Source: Maledivibacter halophilus (GTDB lineage: Bacteria; Bacillota; Clostridia; Peptostreptococcales; Caminicellaceae). From it: a DNA stretch of 64,000 nucleotides. This document shows positions 18,322 through 27,534 of the stretch, piece by piece. The notes beneath the pieces were generated by a model, which did no database searches, was not told the DNA's origin, and saw only the letters and a program-made list of their open reading frames with translations. The position numbers and the translations under genes were made by a program. The DNA is taken from positions 273,389 to 337,388 of the forward strand of contig NZ_FUZT01000007.1 in assembly GCF_900167445.1 (NCBI RefSeq), read 5' to 3'. Every line of letters starts with the position of its first letter. Position 1 is the first letter of the stretch.

Positions 18322-19350
18322 CTAAAATATTTCATCAAAATATTCTTTCATTATTGAACAATAAATTTCATCATTATATAACCTATTAATAACATCAACT
18401 GTTGATTTTGTATAGTAATAATCACATTGTTCATTATTAAGCTCATGCAAATAATTTATTATGGTACTATATTTAATATCAACTAATTTTTCTTTCACTT
18501 CATATAAATAGAATGTTTCATGGGGCTTGTTCCCTGCACATAAAACCCTTATATTACAGTTTAAAAACCCTTTCATTGTTCTATTATCTAAAACCCCTAA
18601 ATCATATATTATAAAGTCAAAAGCTGTGTCATTACTAGAATTTATCCCTTCAAAGGCAATCCCTTTATATCTGTAACCATCGTCAATTTTCTTCATTTTG
18701 TAGTGCTCAGCTATTAATTGTAAATGCCCACTTTCATTGGCTTCTACATAGCTCACATTAGCTCCTATGGAATTCAAATAAGCAGCAAATTCCATGGCAA
18801 TAGTAGTAGTTCCTACTCTATTTTGGGTACCAACAACCCCAATAGGAATCTGCTTTTCTTTAAAATCAAAAGAGATACTCTCTGCTTCATCACATAATAA
18901 TCCAAACTTCTTTTTTACATAGCTTTCTGACATTCCTTCAAATAAACTCATCTTAATTTCTTCTTTTAAAGCTGTTACTTCTTGTTCTGTAATGATATCA
19001 AAAATCCCTAGTCCAATTAACTCATGAACTAGGGATTCGTTTATTTTATCCATATAAAAAACAACCCTTGATGGATTGCATTTTCTAAATATTTTTATGG
19101 AATTAATAATTTCTTCATCTGAATTTGCAATACAACTAAGGTCTATGACGATAATTTCTATATGCCCTAATCTTTGTATCGATTTGCTTAAAAAAGACAT
19201 TAAATCATATTCTCCAACATACTTTTTTAAAATAACTTCCTCTTCATCATTTATAAAATCTAATACGTTGATATTCTCCTTACTACTTAGATAAAGAATC
19301 ACCTGAGCTACTCCCTTCTCTAATAATTTCAAAATTCTTAGGTATTTCAT
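18322..19350 (-). CDS. TadZ/CpaE-like ParA-family ATPase, second copy
   Basis: 342 aa. The first 150 residues look like a degenerate receiver domain and the rest is a MinD/ParA-type fold with the CpaE-style P-loop VGTQNRVGTTTIAMEFA near residue 175. TadZ/CpaE proteins place pilus-assembly machines in the cell. A second, shorter member lies at 31729-32535. The start at 19350 is within the previous small gene, with AAGGAAATAGAG upstream. As the last gene of the transfer block it abuts the Dnd/Dpt island. Confidence 0.65.
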   Translation of the reverse strand: MKYLRILKLLEKGVAQVILYLSSKENINVLDFINDEEEVILKKYVGEYDLMSFLSKSIQRLGHIEIIVIDLSCIANSDEEIINSIKIFRKCNPSRVVFYMDKINESLVHELIGLGIFDIITEQEVTALKEEIKMSLFEGMSESYVKKKFGLLCDEAESISFDFKEKQIPIGVVGTQNRVGTTTIAMEFAAYLNSIGANVSYVEANESGHLQLIAEHYKMKKIDDGYRYKGIAFEGINSSNDTAFDFIIYDLGVLDNRTMKGFLNCNIRVLCAGNKPHETFYLYEVKEKLVDIKYSTIINYLHELNNEQCDYYYTKSTVDVINRLYNDEIYCSIMKEYFDEIF

Positions 19351-19447
19351 ACTCTATTTCCTTTGGTTTATAAACAAATAACATGATTATGCCTGCAATT
19401 ATTATTAATGAATAGACTATTATTTCTACCATATTTGATTTATTCAT
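19283..19447 (-). CDS. Small single-pass membrane protein
   Basis: 54 aa, too short for routine gene calling. ATG 19447 is preceded by GATAGGAG. Residues 7-26 form one membrane helix (VEIIVYSLIIIAGIIMLFVY) followed by a charged tail. It lies between virB4 and the TadZ-like gene and overlaps the latter by 68 bases in another frame, which makes it likely to be co-translated. Function unknown; a small inner-membrane part of the transfer machine is one possibility. Confidence 0.55.
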   Translation of the reverse strand: MNKSNMVEIIVYSLIIIAGIIMLFVYKPKEIEYEIPKNFEIIREGSSSGDSLSK

Positions 19448-19461
19448 TTTCCTATCAACTC

Positions 19462-21246
19462 CTATCTTCCACCAGCTTTGCCCATGTACTCAAATTTGTA
19501 TTTTGGTATGTCAAAATCAACACGTAGTCTTTTAGACCCTACCATCAAAAGGGCTGAACCTCTTTTTTTCTGTGCTAATAAGCTTTCTTCTGCATCCGTA
19601 AGATTATATAGTTCTTTTAATTCTGTAAGATTTTTACCATCCGAGCCCATTAACACTTTAAAACATGGGATATCAAGTAATGCCTGTCCATACATTTTAA
19701 TTTCAGGTGATAAAAAATCAACTACTGAATGGGATACTATAGCCAACCCTGCTTCATATTTTCTAGCACGTTTTGCCACATCACGGAGAAATACAAGGGA
19801 TTGTGGAACTCTAGGATCAATCATAAGATAACTCTCATCAGCAATTAATAAAACTGGTTCAGTTCTATCCTTGCTCATTTCATTCCAACACCATGTGAGT
19901 AGGTTGAAATACTGTGTTTTTTTCACATTATCACTGGCATTTTGAAGACTAAACGTATCAAGGCAAACACATCTGGAATGGGTTTTAATACTGCTATGTC
20001 CCCCAAATAGAAAAGAGTCTCCCCCTATTGCAATGTCTTTTAAAAGTGTAGCTAAATCCTTGTATTCATGTTCTTTCTTTGACTTTTCTGATACAAGCTC
20101 ATAAAGGTCTTTCATAATAGGAAAATCTTCATTTTTCATTCCCCTAACATCTGTATCCCAAGTAATATGAAAACTGTTATAGAGTTCGATTAATGAAGAT
20201 TTCAATAGTGCCCTTTGTATTTCCGATAAATCCATATATAAATTGAAAAACACTTCTACATTTTTTAAATGAAGTGCCATTGCTCCTAAGCCATCTTTTT
20301 CGTCTTCTTCATTTATAGCTGGAATATCTCGGATTTGTAATGGATTAATCCGCCCATTGGCTCCACCACCTGCGTTAATTACATCACCACCTAAAGCTAA
20401 GGAAAGCTCTCGATACTCAGATTCTGGATCGATAAAAAGTATTTTTGTCCCCTTCATATACTCTGAAATGGCTATATGCTTTACTACAGTGCTTTTTCCT
20501 ACTCCTGCTACACCAAGTATCGTAAAATTACTATTTGTTCTATCTCCACCTCTTTTCCAAGTGTCAAGAACCACTAATCCTCCACTGCTGTCTTTTGCGA
20601 AATAGTATCCCCTTCCATCACTATATCCTGACGTAGAAAAAGGATAACCACCTATGAAGCTACTCATAGGTATTACCCTTTGCAATATCTCATTAATACT
20701 GTTATTTTTTCTATAATAGGGTGATAGATTCTTAAAGGCTTGCTCTTGTAAATTAGCCATAATTCTACCTTTACATTTACTTGATGCCAAAGCACTCTCT
20801 GTTTTTCTACATAGCTTTTCAAAGGTTTTATCTTCCCTAGCAAGTGACATAATGCTAAGCCCCATTGCTCCAACGGATTGATTATCCCCGTCAATACTTT
20901 CAATGATTTTATCTCCGTCTTCTGCTGCTCTTTGTGCTCGCTGTTGCATTAAAGGGTCTTTGTGATAAATGGCATCATTCCTATTACGTATAATACTAGA
21001 TGAAACGCTATCAATAAAATCACTACTATCTACAGGATTAAAGGTAATACTTGCCACTGTGCCTGTTATGTTAGTCAGCTTACTTAGCCATCCATAGTTA
21101 ACCTTTTGAGGATATTTTATAATACCATAAATCCTAGCTAAATTTTCTCCTACTACTAAGTTATTTCTTTTTATTTCTAAGCCCATAGGGGTAATTACAC
21201 TCAATAGTTCTTTATTTACAATTTGATTTTCTTGTTGTTTTTTCAA
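19462..21246 (-). CDS. VirB4/TraC-like conjugation ATPase, motor part
   Basis: 594 aa. Walker A GVAGVGKSTVVKH is near residue 240, a Walker B segment PVLLIADESYLMIDP near 468, and the C-terminus has the VirB4-type SHSVVDFLSP segment. VirB4 ATPases energise type IV secretion at the membrane. The usual N-terminal VirB4 domain is missing from this protein and seems to be encoded by the gene just upstream (21243-21896), with which it overlaps by 4 bases (ATGA). Confidence 0.88.
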   Translation of the reverse strand: MKKQQENQIVNKELLSVITPMGLEIKRNNLVVGENLARIYGIIKYPQKVNYGWLSKLTNITGTVASITFNPVDSSDFIDSVSSSIIRNRNDAIYHKDPLMQQRAQRAAEDGDKIIESIDGDNQSVGAMGLSIMSLAREDKTFEKLCRKTESALASSKCKGRIMANLQEQAFKNLSPYYRKNNSINEILQRVIPMSSFIGGYPFSTSGYSDGRGYYFAKDSSGGLVVLDTWKRGGDRTNSNFTILGVAGVGKSTVVKHIAISEYMKGTKILFIDPESEYRELSLALGGDVINAGGGANGRINPLQIRDIPAINEEDEKDGLGAMALHLKNVEVFFNLYMDLSEIQRALLKSSLIELYNSFHITWDTDVRGMKNEDFPIMKDLYELVSEKSKKEHEYKDLATLLKDIAIGGDSFLFGGHSSIKTHSRCVCLDTFSLQNASDNVKKTQYFNLLTWCWNEMSKDRTEPVLLIADESYLMIDPRVPQSLVFLRDVAKRARKYEAGLAIVSHSVVDFLSPEIKMYGQALLDIPCFKVLMGSDGKNLTELKELYNLTDAEESLLAQKKRGSALLMVGSKRLRVDFDIPKYKFEYMGKAGGR

Positions 21247-21896
21247 CTATTATCACCTATTTCTTCACTCATTTCATTGTTAATGTCCTGGTAAGCAGGG
21301 TTATTGACGAGGTTACAAAGCCTTATAATATCATAACTTTGAAGAATATCGCATTTGATGCCTACACTTTCAAACTTCTTAACAAACTCCTTCGTTCGTT
21401 TTAGTAAATCATTTTCAATCCCCGCTGAATATTTCTCCCACAATATAAGATGAAACTGCCTTTCAACCACATCCCCTGATAAAGCAAAATCATTCATTTG
21501 GTAAATTTCATTTCTAAGAAGTGCCTTTTGAATATGGTCTTCTGTACTGGAAAGTAAGTTTGTATATTCCTCTAGCAATAGTGAAATATCTACTGGTCTT
21601 GAAACTGCAAGGAATTTAAAGGGTTTACTAATGCTTGATAATTCCGCTGTTAAGCTATTACACAGGCTTTCTTTTTCCTTATCAGAAAGTAATTCTATTG
21701 ATATTGGATGAATCCTAACATAGGTCATAACATAGCCATCTAAGGTATATAGAAAATTATCTTTTATATCAACTACATTTACAAAATCCTGTGCTGTGTT
21801 TTCCTCTTCCTTTCCAGCTATATTACGATTCTTATAAACTAAAAAGCCTATACCAAATAAAAGGCATAGGCTAATCATAACGATTGGCATTATCAT
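21243..21896 (-). CDS. Membrane-anchored N-terminal half of a split VirB4
   Basis: 217 aa. One N-terminal membrane helix (IVMISLCLLFGIGFLVYK) is followed by a domain that reads like the VirB4 N-terminal region (DGYVMTYVRIHPISIELLSD ... FKFLAVSRPVDI). It ends where the separate motor protein begins, with overlapping stop and start. In most systems these two parts form one ~800-aa protein. Assignment is by position and by the look of the sequence, so moderate. Confidence 0.6.
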   Translation of the reverse strand: MIMPIVMISLCLLFGIGFLVYKNRNIAGKEEENTAQDFVNVVDIKDNFLYTLDGYVMTYVRIHPISIELLSDKEKESLCNSLTAELSSISKPFKFLAVSRPVDISLLLEEYTNLLSSTEDHIQKALLRNEIYQMNDFALSGDVVERQFHLILWEKYSAGIENDLLKRTKEFVKKFESVGIKCDILQSYDIIRLCNLVNNPAYQDINNEMSEEIGDNS

Positions 21897-21906
21897 TAAA
21901 ATCCTC

Positions 21907-23112
21907 CTAATCCACTAAAATAGCAGGTCTTCTAAAATACATAAATCCTGCTTCATCTGCTGTATTGATGGTTACATTGTTATACTTTGAATTACAGTGG
22001 GCAACTAAAATATTGTCCTTTTCATCTTTACCAACAACAATACCAACATGGTTTGCTTTTCTTGTATTGGGGACAGCAAGAAAAGCTAAATCACCTTCCT
22101 TTACTTGATTCTCTACAATTGAAGTTGATAAATGCCATTGGTTTGTTGTTCCATGGCCAATGGTTTTTTCAATCGTAGAGCTATCAATGCCCATATTAAT
22201 AAATACCCAAGTCACATACCCTGAACAGTCAAGACCATAGGGTTTTATTTTTCCAGTAGAACTACTGCCTGATGACGTTACTTTTACAGGGGTGCCCCAA
22301 TTATTATCCCATCCAATGGAACTACTTTTTCCACCCCAAAAATAATGAACTTTACCTACTATACTTAGAGCCTTATCTACAATCTGTTGTCTTTCAATAG
22401 CTAAATCTAGTGGTAAATTAGCCTTTATACCTTCTATTTCTTCCTTGGATAAAACCATATTGTTTCCTGTAGGCATAATGTTTTCACTACTCATTTTTAC
22501 TTCTTTTAGGACTCTCTTTTGTTTATCACTAAACCCATATTTCTCTGCCATTTCTTCAGCTGTAAGACTATTTATCTCTATGGTCTTATGACGGGTGTCT
22601 ACAGTTTTTGTATTTTTTTCTCCATTTTTATTTACTGAAGTTTTCTCCTTTGTTTTTACTTCAATATCCGTCGTTATTTCATTCATTTCCCAAAATGTAT
22701 CAACTAATTTTCTCTTATCTTCACCATCTAGATATGCCACTTGCTTACCGTTAGATGTGATATAAAAGGCACTAAAAAAAGATAACACATCCACTGTATT
22801 ATCAATTAATGTGTTATCCTCACTACCTAAAACTATTGTTGTTATGGTGTCAACGTTTTTGTCATTTTGTTCTTCCTCAACTCTACTCCTAAACTCATTT
22901 TGAAGTTCTTCCATAAGGACTTGGATCGATACATTATCTGTTCCATTATGAAACAATCCAAAAAATATAGCAAATGGTGATGCTAAAATGACAAGTATTA
23001 AAATTAGTGGTGTCAAAATACTTACCAATATAATCTTTCTACCACTTTCAGTTGAACCTATTTTACCTACTGTTGTAGCTGCTTTTATTAATGTTACTGG
23101 ATCTACAGCCAT
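21907..23112 (-). CDS. NlpC/P60 cell-wall hydrolase of the transfer machine (VirB1-like role)
   Basis: 401 aa. A membrane helix at about residues 27-52 anchors it; residues 60-240 form an unassigned extracellular region; the C-terminal 160 residues are an NlpC/P60 domain with catalytic Cys in LDCSGYVTW (about 295), His in NHVGIVVG (about 352) and a third polar residue in VAHCNS. Such enzymes cut the peptidoglycan stem peptide so that a conjugation channel can cross the wall. Lies 15 bases after the large secreted protein. Confidence 0.85.
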   Translation of the reverse strand: MAVDPVTLIKAATTVGKIGSTESGRKIILVSILTPLILILVILASPFAIFFGLFHNGTDNVSIQVLMEELQNEFRSRVEEEQNDKNVDTITTIVLGSEDNTLIDNTVDVLSFFSAFYITSNGKQVAYLDGEDKRKLVDTFWEMNEITTDIEVKTKEKTSVNKNGEKNTKTVDTRHKTIEINSLTAEEMAEKYGFSDKQKRVLKEVKMSSENIMPTGNNMVLSKEEIEGIKANLPLDLAIERQQIVDKALSIVGKVHYFWGGKSSSIGWDNNWGTPVKVTSSGSSSTGKIKPYGLDCSGYVTWVFINMGIDSSTIEKTIGHGTTNQWHLSTSIVENQVKEGDLAFLAVPNTRKANHVGIVVGKDEKDNILVAHCNSKYNNVTINTADEAGFMYFRRPAILVD

Positions 23113-23127
23113 ATTTTCACCACCCTA

Positions 23128-25140
23128 TTATTTATCTGGAGCAATGTGCCAATTGTCATAGACTGAACCATCTATTGTCACTCCATCGGATAAATTCATC
23201 CTTAGCATACCATCAGGTGTCCAGCAGTCTATTACATTAGCATATACATCATATTTGCCATCTGGATAAGGTAAAGGTGTAAAGTGAGTACGACTATTGA
23301 AGGTAGAATAAATATTCTTTTTAAATTCAAACCCTTTACTATTGGTTTTTTCAAGCAATCTCCAGTAGGTGTCATAATGAAACTCTGGAAAATAGGTTAT
23401 TACATTTTGTGGAATTGTATAATGGCTACTTGGTGCATCGGTGGATATACCTGTATCTACATTTATATCTACGCCATAACCACTTGCCATGGTATATTTT
23501 CCATAGGACTCCTTGGCTGTTGGATTGTACCCATCTGGTACTATTTTCATATCTGCATTAATACTTGCAGTGTAGCTCTTATAGGTATAAACCCATTCTC
23601 CATAATCTAACCACCAGCCTTCATCAACATATTTATAGTGATGGCAAGTACCTATTTTATTACCTTCTGAATCTCTTTTATCATGACATCCACTGTGATA
23701 CCTGACCATATTCTCATGCCATACAAAGTCTGGTTGCCAAACTGCACTATATACTCCCCACTGAGCATTTAATTTATCAGCTTTTTTAGGAATGCTTGGT
23801 ATTTTAAAGTTAGGCATAGTATCTGTAGGCCGTGGATCTGGTGGCTCATTTTCTGATAAATCCTCTATCTTAACAGTGAAAGTCGTATGTCTAGAACCAT
23901 TTTCCAGTCTTGCAGATGGATTACCTGTTATATTTACTGTTACTTCTATATCTTGGGGTGTACTAGGGGTATGCCATTTTAACCATACATACTCACTATC
24001 TCCATTTGGAAGGACTATAGGCGTAGTAACCGATTGTCCATTAGCTTTAATCGTTACATAAGCCTTGTTATCACTTGGATTTTTATAGATATCCTTTCTT
24101 GTATCAGTAGTCCTATGTCTACTATCAGGTGTAATATCGCCATTAACTGCTTTTACCCGTACAGAAGTTATGACATCCGTATCTACTCGATAAGAATAAT
24201 CATAGGTGGTATCATTTTCAATGGCATCAGTTCCATTTGCTTCAAGTATTCTCATGCCAATACCCCCACCTTCAATGATTCTATCATCACTCCAATGTTT
24301 TTTATCATTCAGCGGAGACAGGGCAGGTACACCCACCCAACTTTTTTCTAACACAATAGAATTTGGTAAAGCAGAGTGGGTCATTCCTGCAATATATTGT
24401 CCAGTACTTCCCCAGAAAAAATTGAAATAACCTAATTTTTGTGCCATGGCATATTCTGTTGCAGTAAAGGCTAATAATTGACGATAACCATTACTATCAG
24501 GCTTTAAATATGAGATAATAACAGGTTCATAAACTACTAGCCATGAAACTTTATTTTGATATTGTCCATTTACCTTAATAGGCAATATTTCTTCTGGTGG
24601 ATATGTTTTTGTTTCACCTTCGATTGTAAATTTAATATTCCCTACTAGCCCTTCCCTTGTTGTACCTTTTTGGTCAGCAAAGGCGTTGATAAGCATATCT
24701 AATGTATTAACATCTCCAAAGTAAGATTTAACAGCATCAATATTACCTCCATTGGTTATTGGTATGGGTGGTGGATTATCAACTATTATCTTATTGCTTG
24801 ATAATTGAATATTGGAAAGGGATTCACCTTTTTGGTAGTCAATTTTATTTCCTAAACTATTAACTGCATTACTCGGTATTGAAAAGGTTGCTGGCTTTAC
24901 GAATACTGGAGCATTGCCAATCATTTTAAATTCTTCAATAGGGCTGTTCTTATTAGTCTCATCACTTAACCCTACATAAACTGAAACCTTATACATATAT
25001 TCTGTACTGCGATAAAACCCCTTTCCCTTAGCAGCACCGCTAGTATCTCCTGTTCCACTATCTGCATTATCTTCTCCATATACAATTAAAAAACTCATCA
25101 ATGAACACAATAAGATAATTAAAATAGCCATCTTCTTCAA
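23128..25140 (-). CDS. Large secreted protein of the conjugation module
   Basis: 670 aa from TTG 25140, chosen because GAGGAG precedes it by 7 bases and it gives a clean signal peptide (MKKMAILIILLCSLMSFLIV); the longer frame to 25170 would start inside a terminator. The mature part has no membrane helix and no wall-sorting motif, is rich in aromatic residues and glycine, has a proline-rich hinge (PPDPRPTDTMP) near residue 450, and contains a Cys/His-containing segment (GCHDKRD..GTCHHYK). I do not recognise its family; a surface or adhesin role is possible. Confidence 0.7.
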   Translation of the reverse strand: MKKMAILIILLCSLMSFLIVYGEDNADSGTGDTSGAAKGKGFYRSTEYMYKVSVYVGLSDETNKNSPIEEFKMIGNAPVFVKPATFSIPSNAVNSLGNKIDYQKGESLSNIQLSSNKIIVDNPPPIPITNGGNIDAVKSYFGDVNTLDMLINAFADQKGTTREGLVGNIKFTIEGETKTYPPEEILPIKVNGQYQNKVSWLVVYEPVIISYLKPDSNGYRQLLAFTATEYAMAQKLGYFNFFWGSTGQYIAGMTHSALPNSIVLEKSWVGVPALSPLNDKKHWSDDRIIEGGGIGMRILEANGTDAIENDTTYDYSYRVDTDVITSVRVKAVNGDITPDSRHRTTDTRKDIYKNPSDNKAYVTIKANGQSVTTPIVLPNGDSEYVWLKWHTPSTPQDIEVTVNITGNPSARLENGSRHTTFTVKIEDLSENEPPDPRPTDTMPNFKIPSIPKKADKLNAQWGVYSAVWQPDFVWHENMVRYHSGCHDKRDSEGNKIGTCHHYKYVDEGWWLDYGEWVYTYKSYTASINADMKIVPDGYNPTAKESYGKYTMASGYGVDINVDTGISTDAPSSHYTIPQNVITYFPEFHYDTYWRLLEKTNSKGFEFKKNIYSTFNSRTHFTPLPYPDGKYDVYANVIDCWTPDGMLRMNLSDGVTIDGSVYDNWHIAPDK

Positions 25141-25160
25141 ATACTCATCTCCTCTCAATA

Positions 25161-25190
25161 AAAAAGCCAACTCTAAAAAGAGCTGACTAT
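25161..25190 (-). terminator. Rho-independent terminator
   Basis: On the minus strand GTCAGCTCT / AGAGTTGGC with a T-rich loop and then TTTTTT. It follows the Pro/Glu-rich gene and precedes the large secreted protein. Confidence 0.7.
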
Positions 25191-25217
25191 TTTTACTTCA
25201 TTCTCAATAATTAAATT

Positions 25218-25847
25218 TTAAAATTTGTCCCCTTCTCCAGCTTTTCTATCATCCTGGTAATATTCTTCTCCTTGTGTTTCTCCAGGTGATTGATTGTTTG
25301 GGGCAGCTTTTGGTGGCTTTGCAAAGGGATTTTCATTATCTGGTACTAAATTGCTTCCATCTTCATCACTATTTTTATTAGTATTAGTATCTTTAGGTTC
25401 AGCTGGTGTGTCAGGATTTACAACTACTGGATTTTCTACTGGTTTTGATTCAACCTTTGGTGCTTCTTCTCTAACTGGTGGTTCTGGATTAAATTCTGTA
25501 TCCCCTTCTAATACCTCATGTTCTCCATCAGGCAATTTGTCTTCTTCCGCCACTGGATGTTCCTCATCTACTTCCTGTTCTGGTAATTCTGGTGCAGGTG
25601 GAACAGCTGGTTTTTCTACTTCTGTTTTTACTTCCTCATTATCTTCTTTTACTGGCTCAGATTCTTCAATATCTGTTACATTCACAGTTGACTTGTTCTT
25701 TTCAATCTCTTCAGGGTTGACTTCTGACTCTATATTTTCATGGTCATTAGGTGTCAATGTTTTTTCATACACTTTATATCCAATTCCTATGGCTACTAAA
25801 ATTAATATAGAAACAACCGTAATTTTTATCATTTTATTGTTTTTCAC
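25218..25847 (-). CDS. Membrane-anchored Pro/Glu-rich protein of unknown function
   Basis: 209 aa from GTG 25847, picked because GGGGGAGAT lies 5 bases upstream. A single N-terminal membrane helix (MIKITVVSILILVAIGIGYK) is followed by about 170 residues almost without hydrophobics, very rich in Glu, Pro, Asn and Lys, so an extended, unfolded extracellular stalk. No catalytic motif. It may span the wall as part of the mating channel. The long plus-strand frame opposite it is a shadow of this low-complexity sequence. Confidence 0.65.
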   Translation of the reverse strand: MKNNKMIKITVVSILILVAIGIGYKVYEKTLTPNDHENIESEVNPEEIEKNKSTVNVTDIEESEPVKEDNEEVKTEVEKPAVPPAPELPEQEVDEEHPVAEEDKLPDGEHEVLEGDTEFNPEPPVREEAPKVESKPVENPVVVNPDTPAEPKDTNTNKNSDEDGSNLVPDNENPFAKPPKAAPNNQSPGETQGEEYYQDDRKAGEGDKF

Positions 25848-25865
25848 TCTATCTCCCCCATTCAT

Positions 25866-26177
25866 CTATAATGGAAATTCAAATCCATCTTCTGGTTCTC
25901 CAATTTCATACCCCATTAACTCTGTTGCACGTTTCTTAAATTTATTAATCCAATTGAGCCATTTTGTCTCTTCCATGACTGCATAAAATAAAAGTCCACT
26001 AGGTTCTAAGGATGCACTTACTGTTTTTTCATCCCCGTCATATCCATACCAATAGGGGATCCCTTGGATATATCCTATCCAGCCATCCATTTCTCTATAT
26101 AACTTTGATAATATGTGGCTATATTGGTCTATTTGACTATAATGAATATTTAGATTGACATTAAAGCTTGTCATCAA
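25866..26177 (-). CDS. Hypothetical protein coupled to the PadR regulator
   Basis: 103 aa, tryptophan- and tyrosine-rich (GWIGYIQGIPYWYGYDGDEK), without membrane helix or known motif. Its start overlaps the end of the PadR-type gene by 4 bases, so the two are translated together. Could be a ligand-binding or partner protein of that regulator; not recognised. Confidence 0.65.
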   Translation of the reverse strand: MMTSFNVNLNIHYSQIDQYSHILSKLYREMDGWIGYIQGIPYWYGYDGDEKTVSASLEPSGLLFYAVMEETKWLNWINKFKKRATELMGYEIGEPEDGFEFPL

Positions 26178-26488
26178 CTTTCCCCCAATCTACGTTTCAT
26201 CTGTCCTAATAAAGTCTCAATTTTTTTCATATCATCTAATAATGCTTGAGTTCCTTTTTCTGTTATTCTGTAGGTAGTCTTTTGTCTTCCTGTCAGTCTT
26301 TCTTCAGCAATTTCTATGTATTCTAGCTCGGTCAATCGCTTTAGCTTTGGATATAATGATCCTGTTAAAAGAGTTATTTCTCCTTGTGATATGGCTTTCA
26401 CTTCTCCTATTAAGTCATATCCCGAAAGCTCTTTATTTAATAGTGCTAGTAATATATATATCGTTACTTTTGTGTTTTTTCCATACAA
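26174..26488 (-). CDS. PadR-family transcriptional regulator
   Basis: 104 aa, a winged helix with the usual PadR features: ILLALLNKELSGYDLIGEV at residues 12-30, GSLYPKLKRLTELEYIE in the recognition part, and a short C-terminal dimer helix. A palindrome with TATGTATGT/ACATACATA arms stands just upstream at 26509-26527 and fits the ATGT..ACAT operators of this family, so autoregulation is likely. Target genes probably include the adjoining transfer genes. Confidence 0.85.
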   Translation of the reverse strand: MYGKNTKVTIYILLALLNKELSGYDLIGEVKAISQGEITLLTGSLYPKLKRLTELEYIEIAEERLTGRQKTTYRITEKGTQALLDDMKKIETLLGQMKRRLGES

Positions 26489-26508
26489 TAAAATTCTCTC
26501 CTTAATAA

Positions 26509-26527
26509 TATGTATGTAACATACATA
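26509..26527 (-). promoter_or_regulatory. PadR-type operator
   Basis: Two perfect 9-bp inverted arms, TATGTATGT (26509-26517) and ACATACATA (26519-26527), separated by one base, 21 bases before the PadR start codon. The ATGT...ACAT pattern is the accepted PadR box. Confidence 0.65.
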
Positions 26528-26577
26528 TAGATTATATACTCATCTTATACTACTATATTTTTCCTGTCAATGTATTT

Positions 26578-27105
26578 TCAAAATTTTGGTGTAAATTTAG
26601 CTTCTACCTTTAGAGGAATAATCATATCAGGCAATGCATTCCAACCAAAACTCAGGGGAACGCTTAGTGTAATAAACACATTAGCCTTGAATTTGTCCTT
26701 CTTATCACCTCTGAATCTAGCGTTAATAATCTCTACATCAAGGTCATAAAGGGCATATTCTATTTCATCATTACCTGTATATTTTACATATTGACTGCCA
26801 ATTCTTTGTAGTCCTAAAAGCTGAGATAAATCCTCATATACTTTTCCTTGGTCAACATCACTTTTCCAACTGTTACCTTCCAGCATATATCCACCTGAAT
26901 ATCCTTGTCTAAGTCCATTATAATTATTGTCCCAGTTATTAGTTACTACTGAAATAACCGATGATCCCACCCCATCCCGTACTCCCTTGGCAATGATTTT
27001 TAGCCTCATATATTCTGATATAGCTGTAAAAATAAGCATAAAAATAAGGACTAAAACACATGCCCAAATGACTGCATTTCCTTCCTTATTTTTTAATCTT
27101 TCCAA
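26578..27105 (-). CDS. TadE/TadG-like pseudopilin
   Basis: 175 aa. Short charged start (MERLKNKEGNAVIW), one membrane helix at about residues 10-32, then an extracellular beta-rich domain. The KEGN- junction before the helix resembles prepilin-type processing sites. It overlaps the preceding gene by 13 bases and belongs to the Tad-like block. TadE-family proteins are minor pilins. Assignment from layout and context. Confidence 0.6.
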   Translation of the reverse strand: MERLKNKEGNAVIWACVLVLIFMLIFTAISEYMRLKIIAKGVRDGVGSSVISVVTNNWDNNYNGLRQGYSGGYMLEGNSWKSDVDQGKVYEDLSQLLGLQRIGSQYVKYTGNDEIEYALYDLDVEIINARFRGDKKDKFKANVFITLSVPLSFGWNALPDMIIPLKVEAKFTPKF

Positions 27106-27485
27106 TAGACTTCACTCCTTCCTGTAGCTTTTGATGTTAATGTAATTGGAAATGAGCCAAAAGAAAAGAAACCTATATCGGTTTCTAATGTAAGGACTAA
27201 ACTAAATCTATGATTAAGTTGTATTTTGCCAGTAGTTGACCAATTTATGTTAGGGTCAAGCCCTGTATTAGCTTTCAACTCATTAATTCTATTTTTTGTT
27301 TCATTTCCTATATAGCCTTCTATTTCTGCACACCGTACGGCTTCATCTGCAAAGGTGTCAAGTTTTGACTTAGCTATGAATACTGGTAGAACTCTAGTGG
27401 CAAATGCAAGCATTAAAACCACCACAAAAACAATGATGACTGTATCGATATAGCCTTCTCCACGTTTGTCTTTTAAAATATTCAA
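27093..27485 (-). CDS. DUF4320/TadE-like pilin-like protein
   Basis: 130 aa. KDKRGEGYIDTVIIV at residues 5-19 gives a charged leader, a glycine-glutamate junction and a membrane helix, the pattern of class III prepilins; the rest is an exported domain. I believe this matches the DUF4320 family often found in clostridial conjugative elements. A prepilin peptidase that could cut it is encoded at 37001-37411. Overlaps the downstream pseudopilin gene. Confidence 0.65.
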   Translation of the reverse strand: MNILKDKRGEGYIDTVIIVFVVVLMLAFATRVLPVFIAKSKLDTFADEAVRCAEIEGYIGNETKNRINELKANTGLDPNINWSTTGKIQLNHRFSLVLTLETDIGFFSFGSFPITLTSKATGRSEVYWKD

Positions 27486-27534
27486 CTAAATCACCTTTCT
27501 TTCAATAAAAAAAGATGACCCTCTATGAGCCACC

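Noticed and set aside
20673..20903. 76-aa minus-strand frame inside the virB4 motor gene
   Set aside because: Unlike tnpV, it lacks a Shine-Dalgarno site, lies under a conserved part of virB4 and reads as no known protein.
25141..25170. Upstream start for the large secreted protein
   Set aside because: The frame begins inside a terminator hairpin; TTG 25140 gives a standard signal peptide with SD.
25294..25986. 230-aa plus-strand open frame, Ser/Gly/Thr-rich
   Set aside because: It is the antisense of the Pro/Glu-rich gene at 25218-25847; its composition is what the reverse of that low-complexity sequence gives, and it has no SD.
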